Part shown: positions 33,018-42,200 of the stretch, piece after piece
Layout of the letters: each line of letters starts with the position of its first letter
Position numbering within the stretch: the stretch's first letter is position 1
Assembly (NCBI GenBank): GCA_033439765.1
Contig: JAULSN010000003.1
Span: 806,001 to 870,000, forward strand
DNA from: Lasiosphaeria ovina
Taxonomy: Eukaryota; Ascomycota; Sordariomycetes; Sordariales; Lasiosphaeriaceae
DNA: 64,000 nucleotides
Direction of reading: 5' to 3'
Program-made: the position numbers and the translations under genes
The notes under the pieces: generated by a model
The model's input: the letters and a program-made list of their open reading frames with translations, nothing else
Databases searched by the model: none
Told to the model about the DNA's origin: nothing

Positions 33018-33445
33018 ATGGGGTGTGCGCAGCACCCAGGACGGCAAAGTTCTGGGCGCAGGTGATGCAGAAGCTCTTGGCGCCGGGGCCGAGGGTGAAG
33101 TGCGACTCGTCGTTGGCAATGGGGATGCACTTTGTCGTCTGCAGCTGCTCGACGGCCCAGCTGACGTACTTCGACGTGCAGTTGGCACCCGAGTAGAAGC
33201 GGAACACGCACTTCTCATCGCCCGTCGTGGCGATGCCGCCGTAGTTGCCCTGCGGCAGGTTGGTACACGCCCCGTCGTTGATCGTTTCTGTAGGTCTCGT
33301 CAGGATTTTGACTAGCAAAGACTGGAGGGGGGAGGGCTCAGTAATTACGGTCAAAGTTCAGCGTCTTGGGGTCGCACGCTCCCGAGCCTAACGACTGGAA
33401 GTGGATCGCGGGCGCTCCGGCACGTTTGACTACCACCAGAAACTG
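33018..33445 (-). pseudogene. Small cysteine-rich secreted-type protein, 5' end missing
   Basis: The minus strand reads FQSLGSGACDPKTLNFD, then after an intron (donor GTAATT near 33346, acceptor CTACAG near 33289) TINDGACTNLPQGNYGG, CVFRFYSGANCTSKYVSW, TTKCIP and SFCITCAQNF, to a TAG near 33018. The regularly spaced Cys residues and length (about 120 aa) fit a small secreted fungal protein or effector. Upstream the frame reaches LVQFLVVVKRAGAP but has no ATG before a stop; instead a perfect palindrome (33444-33467) sits where the signal peptide should begin. The coding end looks truncated by rearrangement, though a distant first exon is possible. Confidence 0.5.
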
Positions 33446-33467
33446 TACCAAAGGTACCTTTGGTACA
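33444..33467. repeat. Perfect 24-bp palindrome
   Basis: TGTACCAAAGGT is followed immediately by its reverse complement. It marks the 5' break of the cysteine-rich protein gene. A related TGTACCAAAAG occurs inverted near 33822. Confidence 0.95.
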
Positions 33468-33559
33468 AATACAACATTGGCTCACGCGCACTTCAACCGC
33501 TGTACTTTCACACTTTGGATTACAAAGCTCCTAAATCACGATACTATGTCATTTACTGT

Positions 33560-34170
33560 ATGATTTGAAATATGCCCGAGAAGAATTTGATCAGAAACAA
33601 TTCAAAACCTCACTTGCGCGGATGTAGACTAAGCTAAGTAAAGAAACTTTGATAAAAGTTGCACATATTGGGCCGTTTTAGCAAAATGCATGAGAGGAAT
33701 AAAGTCAAATGACATTAGCGATATTTAGCATGAGCATGTCGAGTAGGTTAACATAACTAACGACTAGGCGAAGCTTATGGTTGGGACGGGAAATTTCGAA
33801 TGAGAGCTTTGCTCTAGCTTTGTGTACCAAAAGAGTAAAGCTGTCTCCGACATTAATTCAGTAGTGGTGGTGACGAGAAGCTATCGTAAGTCAGTTACGT
33901 TATACAGTTAAAATTTTATGGTCTTGCAGTAGAGTAATTTTATGCTCTGCAACTTTCGGGCATTTGGGCAGGTCTTTTTTAGAGCTCTGTGGTTGGCCCA
34001 AATTTGGGTCACCTCGTGGCCGAGTTCCGTCCACATGCGATGCCTTATAATCTGCCATTTAAAGCAACTCCTCATCTTCGAAGCATTAGCTAGGGCTAGG
34101 GTTGCTGTTGGACATTAGTTACTAAGTACTATGTGCGCATTCAGCCAGGCGATATAGCAAACTCTGAGCC
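33560..34170. other. AT-rich gene-poor stretch
   Basis: No coding or RNA signal is recognised. Confidence 0.4.
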
Positions 34171-34175
34171 ATGAG

Positions 34176-34382
34176 TTTTCAAAATCGACTCTTATTGCCA
34201 TTGCTCACTGTCTGGCTACCGTAGCCGACTTTGACCAGCTCGTTGTTTTGGGGGAAGGGACCATCGTCGAATCCGGATCACCGCAGCAGCTGATGCGAGA
34301 ACGGGGGGTGGGTTGGAAGATCGTGTGCCAGAGCGCTGATAGGGCAGAGATAGAGGCGGCCATTTCGAGGACAGAGTCTTAA
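34176..34382 (+). pseudogene. C-terminal fragment of an ABC transporter (ABC-C type nucleotide-binding domain)
   Basis: The frame ending at the TAA at 34380-34382 reads KSTLIAIAHCLATVADFDQL, then VVLGEGTIVESGSPQQLM. This is the H-loop region and the end of the second nucleotide-binding domain of a multidrug-type ABC exporter (usual text: TIAHRLxTIxDxDxVVVLxxGxVVExGxPxxL). The H-loop His is present, but the Arg after it is Cys. Nothing upstream (Walker A, signature, membrane helices) is readable, so only the last roughly 70 codons of the gene remain. Confidence 0.8.
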
Positions 34383-34496
34383 ATGCTCATCAACCAAAGC
34401 GTTCAATAATTCGGCCCTCTACCACGCGAGTATTGCGGATGCATGCGAGGAAGATGAGTTCGGACACTTGTATTCCGTGAGACATCCATTCGGCAA

Positions 34497-34579
34497 GCCC
34501 GTTTGGCTAAGTGGTATAGCGTATCGCTAGTAGTACCAGAGTTATGATAAGGTCATCAGTTCGATTCTGATAATGGGCA
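34497..34579 (+). tRNA. tRNA-Thr (anticodon AGU) with an 11-nt intron
   Basis: The acceptor arms GCCCGTT and AATGGGC pair with one G-U, and A is the discriminator. The D arm GCTA/TAGC, anticodon stem TATCG/TGATA (one G-U), and T arm ATCAG-TTCGATT-CTGAT all fold. The loop reads CT-AGT-A, giving anticodon AGU (Thr, ACU codon after A-to-I). The extra 11 nt after position 37 match a standard tRNA intron location. Confidence 0.9.
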
Positions 34580-34807
34580 TCCTCATTCTCACGAGGCTGA
34601 GGTGATCACCTCGGCTATCTTTTTGGCTGCTTTTTGCCCATCCCACGCATCTGTGCATCGGCGCCATCCCGAGTCGCAGCTCCCGGTGATTTTTTACGTT
34701 TATGCACTAGGAGTATTCCGCACCACCCTTGATCAACAAGTCCAATGTCAATCCGGGTGAAGCTCACATCCATCCATACCCCCTTTACTGCTCCTCACAC
34801 AAGTAAT

Positions 34808-35744
34808 CTAGATCCGAAACACCCATAGCCCGACCCAGAAGATGACCAAGACGCTAAATTGCGCCAGCCCCTTGATCAGCTCCCCTATCTCCTTGATCAC
34901 TCCCCAAAAGGTAAGCCTCTCCCTCTTTTTATCTCGAATATACTCTTTTACCGCCTTTGCGAGGCCATCCCATAGATTGGGAAGCAGTGAGACCACCTTG
35001 CCACATCGTCTATGAAACTTCATTATTTTCTCCACCACCTTTTCCCTAATATCTTTTTTCTCGACCGACTTGCGGAATGCCGACGGGATCTTGAATTTTG
35101 GTCTGACAGATCTGTCCTCTTTGTCTAGCTTCCTTGTTGCGCGGATGAGATCAAAAAAGATCTTTTCGATGGTGTCCATGTTGTCCCCCTCCCCCCTGGG
35201 TTGCTGAAGTTTCTAGAAACCCGCAGCAGCCGAGTTCCCTCGCCAAAGTAGCGCCTTCTTCGGTAGGTACGGTCCTGTCCGAGACTAAATCGGCCTTGTT
35301 CCCGACCATGACAATAGGGAGTCGCTCAAATCGGACTGTGGAATTGGCTCGCTGCGTGACGATCTCGTGGTCCCGGCGGAGCTGGTCATGATACCCCCTG
35401 ATTGCGGCGAAGGAAGCGCGATTCGCGATGTCATAAACGAGAACGACACCATCGGATTGCGAACAGGGATACTTCTGAATGCGGGTCTTGAAGACACATC
35501 GCTGATGGTCAATGGTGAAGTGGTTGCAGTATTGCTCGTAGGACGGAGGATGCCAGACGTCGGCGGTGGGTTGTTTGTATTTTAACTGGAATTTAACGAT
35601 AGAAAAATCATTCCACGTTTCTTGACTCTCATCTTGACCGGGGAGGTAAATACATACCTGGCAAGCAAGGGCGGTCTTGCCCGTCTGGGGGTCGCTCACG
35701 ATGCCCAATCTGAACACTCTTTCCGGCTTTTTGAACGGCATCAT
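34808..35744 (-). pseudogene. Ras-like small GTPase with C-terminal membrane helix; one frameshift
   Basis: Exon 1 (35744-35658) ends with the P-loop text SDPQTGKTALACQ. A 72-nt stop-free intron (35657-35586, GTATGT...CAG) leads to LKYKQPTAD (switch I-like), GVVLVYDIANRASF, VGNKADL (G4) and LETSA (G5). Right after G5 a run of six G (C6 on the plus strand, 35191-35196) puts the frame off by one; with one G fewer it would continue as NMDTIEKIFFDLIRATRK, the expected last helix, to a TAG at 34808. The DxxG of switch II is not evident. Instead of a CAAX box the protein ends with a hydrophobic helix (FSVLVIFWVGLWVFRI). It is either a sequencing error in a homopolymer or a recent frameshift. Confidence 0.7.
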
Positions 35745-36290
35745 TTTGCGGGTTTGGGGTTACTTGACGTCTTGTTTACCAGCAGGCAATAGTTGTGATC
35801 AGTTTAGAAACTCAACAGAGTGAAAACCACGGATATCATGCTTACGGAGCAAGCGGACTAGGCACCAGCGTGCCGCAGTGCGTCAGCTGCCTCGGTCAAC
35901 CATTGGACAGGTCAAGTCCGATGTCCAAGTGCGATGTTTGACTGATTACATCGCAACTACTGGTGGTTGAAGGCCAGCAATTGTTAAAAGATGGGTTGTA
36001 AGCTGAGTATTCTTGTGACGGCCAGCGGTGGTCGTTGCTCTCGGCGGGAAAAACACAAAAACAACAACCTGCGACGCTACACCTGTGGATGTAATCTTTG
36101 CAATATTTGACCAAAAGGGAACATGAAACAAGCCAAAAAAACATCCAAGCTTTGCTATCCAAGTGTAACTACCTTACCTAGGAACCTATTTACATGACTT
36201 ATCCAACTTAACCTCCAATGTGACTGAAATATCTGATAACTTCTTAACCAAATACATTTCTCTCCAACAACATGGAAGCTGCTACAACTG
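35745..36290. other. Intergenic region before the toxin-complex locus
   Basis: It contains the 5' flank of the Ras-like gene and the 3' flank of the TcB-TcC gene. No gene is seen. Confidence 0.4.
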
Positions 36291-36293
36291 GGC

Positions 36294-39200
36294 CTACTTA
36301 AAACTCACCTTCTTCGCCGTCGTCATGACATCCCCAAACGTCGCGTTAATCTCACCCCGTATCGCATCCAGCGTCGCACTCGTCAGCGACCGCAGGTCCG
36401 CTTGGGCGAGCTTATACGCCCACAGCACGTTGGAATCATGGAAATGCCCGCCCATGCCGTGGACGAGCTGGTGCACCCGCCGGTTCAGCACATGCGTGAC
36501 GGCGTGGTTGTCGTATTCGAGCGCGTCAAACAGCTTTTGCAGCGTCTGCGGCGCGTCGTGATGTCGTGCGTTCTTGAGCAGGCCCTTGGCTCGCCCGCCG
36601 ACTTTTCTGAGGGCTTCTTCCATGGTGATGGGGGCTTTCTCGGCAAGCTCGCCGCCGGCTTTGAAGTACCTGTAGTTTTTGGAGAGCTTTTTTGGCATGT
36701 TAGCTTGTGGCCCACTAGACTCTTCGGCTTTTCCTTTGTGTGTTTTCTTTTTTCCCTTGGAAATTAACGTACGTACCTTGCTGGATCCTGTCTCCAACTT
36801 CTTAATCGCCGCCTCCAACTTCTGCATCTTCCTCGTCGCCTTATATGCCTTACCGCCCACCGATGCCGCCGTCTTGACCCCCTTGGCGGCCGTCCTCATC
36901 ATCATGTTGCCCGTCTCGAGCAAGTCGGCGCCTTCGACCGCACCATTCCCCACCAGAGCCAGAGCCCCCCGCGCCGGCGCCATCTCGGTGCCCTCGGCCA
37001 TAATCGTCCCCAGTGTCTTGGTTGTCGCCTTTGCGCTCTCCAGGGCTGCTTCGCCACCCACCTTCAGCGCTCTCCCCATGTTGACGGCGCCCTTGACGGC
37101 TCCGGCTCCTCCGGCCACCATCAAGCCTATATCCACGCCGTTCAGCACCACGTCGGTCGCAGCATGGCCAAACTTATGCCAGTTCTCGTCCCCGCCCTCG
37201 GTAAAGGCCTTGTAGCCATACTTGCCCGTGTCCGCCACGGCTTTCACCGTATCCTTGCCAAACTGCACCATGCCCGTCGCCAACGTCTCCACAATCTCCC
37301 CAGCCGGCTTCTCCGCCAGCTGGGTCACCGCCTTGGGCAGGTTCATGAGGGCTTCGCCTCGCTTCTCCAGGTTGTCCACCACGCCCTTGACTCCCGGGTG
37401 TTCGTTGACCCAGTCGTCCACCTTGAGTGCCTGGCGCTGGAACCACGACAGGTCATCGCGCCAGTCTTTGCTTTCTGTGCCGCCCGCGTCGCGGTACCGG
37501 ACGGGGTTACATCGTACGAAACAAAAGAGGTTCAGCCCATCGCCGCCGGAGCCAACTGGATCCGACGACACCCACCGCCCCAGCCAGGACGCATAGTACC
37601 GCTGGCCGTAGCAGTACAGCCCGGTTTCTTGATCGCGTTCTTTATTGGCGAAGCGGTAGCGCTTGTCAATGTTCAGCTCGGTGCGCATGGCCGAGTAGGT
37701 GGTCGTACCGTAGGCGGAGTACTCCTCGTACGAGATGGGGTTGCCGGCGTCGTCAAGCTCGATCTGGATGGAGGACAGGTGGTCGTCGAGTTGATACCGG
37801 TCAAGTCGCTCGGGCGGGAGGTTGCTAGCATCTGGATCGGCTGTCGATATGGTCCGCCGCTCTATGAGCGCGACATTCTTGTCGCCGTGCGTGACCTTGC
37901 AGGTCTGTCTCTCCAGCGTGATGGTGGTGCCGTTGCCGGCGAACTTGCGGTAGATGTCGAGGCCGGTGAGATACAGCGTCTCTTTGAGCTTGCGAGGTGG
38001 CGCTTCGGGGTCGTCACTGCTCTGTTGACGTTCCGTGACCTTTCTGATGCGCCGTCCGCCGGCATCGTAGACGTAGTAAGTTGTCTCCGGCGTGATATTG
38101 CCGTTTACCGCCTGGGCTACTGTCGAGGCCAGATTGTCTCGAAAATCCCAAGTCATCGCCGAGAGGTGCGACATAGAAGTCATGAGCCCTGCCCGCCCCT
38201 CGAGTCCGTCGTAGCCGTACCTCTCCGTCCTATTTCCCACCACGGTGCTCGTCAAATTATTTGACTTCTTCTCCGGCTCCAGCTGACTCGGGTCGTCGTA
38301 CATGTACCGTCGCGTCCAACCCGGATTGGTGCCCTGGGAGCCACTATGCCGGACACTCAGAATATTGTTTGCCGAGTCGTAGGTATACGTCTCAGTATAC
38401 CGCCCTACAGCGTTGGGAGCAACGGTACCCAGACCGCTTGTTGCCATGTCTTGAGGCCCGGGGGCAGAATTCTCGCCAAGTCGCTCGCGGCCGCTGTACT
38501 CGATCAGGCGTCCGATGGGGTCATAGGAGCAGTCGGTGCCGGGATCGGCGACCTGGTTCCGGAAGAAGACGGCCTGCTGGGCCGCATCATCAATGTGCAC
38601 GACATTGCTGATAATGTCATAGGTGTAGCTAAGGCTCTGTATCGGCGTGCTCGAGGAGCCAGTGGTGTGTATTTTTGTGAGATTGGATGTCTTCTCATCG
38701 TATTCGTAGGTGGACGTCGCGCCGTTTCCGTAGCTTATGGTGGTCCGGCGGCCCTGCGTGTCATAGTCGACATTGGTGACATATTCCTTGAAGATGAGTT
38801 GGTTTGTGGAAGGATCTCGGTCCCCTCGGCTATTCACACGCAGCCTCTCGACAAACCCGGCTTCGTTGTACTCGTTGATCGTCAGCGTTCCGTCAGGGCT
38901 CGTTCCATCCACGTGTCGGTTCAGCGCATCGTAGCTGGACTGCGAGCGGTGGATTTCGGGTTCTAGTGGAACGTCGGCGATTGTGGTCCAGTCGATGGCA
39001 CTTTTGTAGTTGGCACAGAGTTGTTGCTCCTGAACAAGCAGGTTTCCCTTGAAATCGTACGAGGGCATAGTCAGAATGCCAGACTGGTCATACTGCCTGT
39101 AGTGCTTGCCTCGCGCATTGGCAGACGGAGGCAGGTTCGCCTCCTCGCCGTAGATGATGTGATCCACCATCAACTCCGATCCCGAGCTTGCGCCCGGCAT

Positions 39201-42200
39201 TGTCAAGAAGTGAGCCTTGACACGCTTAAGTGCATCGTACTCGGTGCGCATCCTGTGCCCTCTGGCAGTCCAGTCCAGTATGGAGCTGTGCTGTGCGTCG
39301 CACAGCGTCCACGTCTCTCCCGTGTCCATGGAAGTTCCATGATAGCAATGGCCGACGAGGTTGTAGTCGGATGTCTGCGTAGTCCGTCCCAGCGAGTCGA
39401 TGGTCCGCACCTTGTTGCCATCAATGTCCAAAACGCTCATCTCGGTGTACTTGCCATTGGGCCCATTGTCGATTGTCGTCATGAAGGGTCTTCCCATGGC
39501 GTCGGCGTAGGTGATTGTGGGCGTGTCATGGTAGGAGGCCGACTTCGTAGCGGCGTCAAGCTCGTTCCGCCCCTTGGCCCCGTTCTTGCGGGCGTCATAC
39601 CAGGACGGCATGAAGAGGTTGGGATCTAAACTGCCAAAGAGTATCCCCACATCGCCATCAGTCCTGGGATTCGACACAAGAACCACGTCGCCTGGGTCGT
39701 AGATCTTCTGGGACCAACTTCTGTACACATTCTTTGACCAGGCGTGGTCCGGTCTCAGCGTGGCTGCGGGGCGCTGGGCAGCATCGTACAAGATGATGGA
39801 CGAGACACCCTCGAGTTTAGCAAACTTGAACTGGTGCGTGTCGTCAAAGAAGGGCTCGAATTGCTGAACTTGGTTGCCTTTGTTGTTAAATATCTTCCAG
39901 CTACTGCCGACCCACCGAGACGTAACGTGTGGTCCTCCCGGTCGGAGCGGCCCGGGCTCTTGGATTGTCTTTTGTTGGATCTCGCGGCCGAAGCCGTCGG
40001 AATATGTGAACTTGATGCGCACCCGGGTTTCCGAACCCCCCGTATCGGACACGTGTTTCTCCCGGGCCAGCGTTACCTCGTAAGCCGGGCTTCTCTGCTC
40101 GGGATTCCGGTAGAACATGTCGTTGTCGTAGATGACCCGGGAGGAAGTCGTTCCGAGAAGTCGACGGGCGTTATCTTGGCTGGGATTCTGGAAGAAGTCT
40201 GCCCGGTCTTGGTCGAACAATTCTGAGGCAAACTGCGTGAGAGAGTCGCCCAGACCCTCGCCTGGGCGGCCCATGACGGCCGAGCCGACAACTCTCATGG
40301 ATGCGTCGAAGGCGACTTGTGTCTGATTCCCGTTGATGTCGGTTACCGTGTGCGGCTGCAGAGATCGGTAGTCATTTTCCCCCCTGGTGACGTTGCCGAG
40401 GTGGTCAATCACGGCGATGGGGAGGAGGTTGTGATCATCCTGGTTCACGACGGTCCAGTATCCGAGATTGTTCTCGAATCTACGCGAGTAGAAAAAGTGC
40501 GACCTGGCCTCGGTAAGCTCCTGCTGGGCCGTCGTCTCGGGGTCTGGGTGGTAGAACTCTCTGCCCGAGGGAATCCACCAGTGGTTGTCGTTCACCGCGT
40601 GAACATAGCCGGCGTCTCGCATGGTCGACGTAATGTCCTGAATGAGACTACCGCTGCCACTCTGAAACTTTTCCAGCATCCCCGGAGTGTATGCGAGGCT
40701 TTCTGAGTGGCTGGTGAGAATCTGGCTCTGGACTGTGCCGAGTGCCAGAGTGGCCGTCAAGTCATTGCTGCGGTAGAAAACACGCTGTCGATGTAAAAGC
40801 CGCTTCCACTTGGCATTCTGTTCACCAGACTCTTCGCTGGGAATCTCCGGAAGTGTCCTTATGACCTCGAAGTTGTTGGTGGCTAACTCGGACAGGCGGA
40901 AGAATCGGCTTCCGACAGGGAGTAGCAGACCCGACAGCTCATATGCCCGGTTCTCCGACGGCACTGACATGACGTACCCGTCATCATCGTCGACAAAGTT
41001 TGTGTAGTCTTGCTCCGTGTAGGTGACAATGGTCTTCTCCTGTGCCGACTTGGCATGTCCCGTTAGCTCGCTGCGGGTCCTGCCGTAGGCGATGCTCAGG
41101 CTCTTGGTGTCGGCGGCAAACCGGTTCTGCTCGAGGCTAATGGTGTGTGTGATCCTCGGGTCGTCGGTAGCCTCGCGGTCATACTCGACCTCGATTGCGT
41201 CTCTTGGATGCGAGATCCACATGGAATGCAAGGCGTTCAGCGCCTTTGGCTGCAGATAGATGGACGAGTAACTGTGCGAGGAGATGCTGAAGGGGATACC
41301 CGAGAGGGGTGAGCCGTCTTGGCAGTACACTTCCTGTCGGAGGGGAAGCCCCTTGAGCGCTCTGCACGCTTCTCTCATGTCATCTGGAGACAGGCTGTCT
41401 GGGAAGCTTGTTTCCAAGCTGCGAGCGCTGATGAAGTCGGTAGGCGTGGCAATCTCGGACCCGAGAGAGACCCCATAGAATTCCTTGGCAAGTTTGACGC
41501 CGAGATCCTCTCCGTCGAGGTAGGCACCGGTGTGGAAGAACTGCTTTGCGTAGACGGGCGGCCCAACGAAGGCAGCATCCCAGTTCACGACCTCGTCGGG
41601 GCCGGAGATTCCTTGATCTAGGGTTTCATGTTGCTCGGTATCCCATTGCTCTGCCATGGCGAATCCCCTAAACTCGCGCTCCACCCCGTCGTAGTAGCCA
41701 TGTCTGTATGCGTATTTGGACACAAATCTGGAACGGCTGACGTGGTCGTAGACCTCGATCTTGGACACGCAGTGAACCGGAAATGGTATCTTGGTCATCC
41801 ACGGCCTGCCGGCCATCTCGTCGTTTAGGTAGAACTCGGTCGATGGCGTGTATGTGTAGCGGGTTTCGGCACCAAGGTTGTTTTGGGACTTCATCAGGAG
41901 ATGCGGCTTAGTACCATTCATGAGATCTACGTAATACACTGGCGTCCTGGCCTGAGAAGGGCCACTCATCGACCAAACAAGACACATTGTTCCTTGGCCG
42001 AACAGATCCATGGGCTGCACCGAAGTCAGGGTATCGAATCCGGGCACCGACGTCATGACATGCGGTGCGGACCAAGAGTTCCCCGACTGGTTGCGGAAGA
42101 CGCGGACTTGGTCGACTCCGAGATAGATCATGTCGCTGGTGCCGTTGCCGTCAATATCAACAAGGCGAATGCGTTTCGGGTCGAACATGTCCGGACGATC

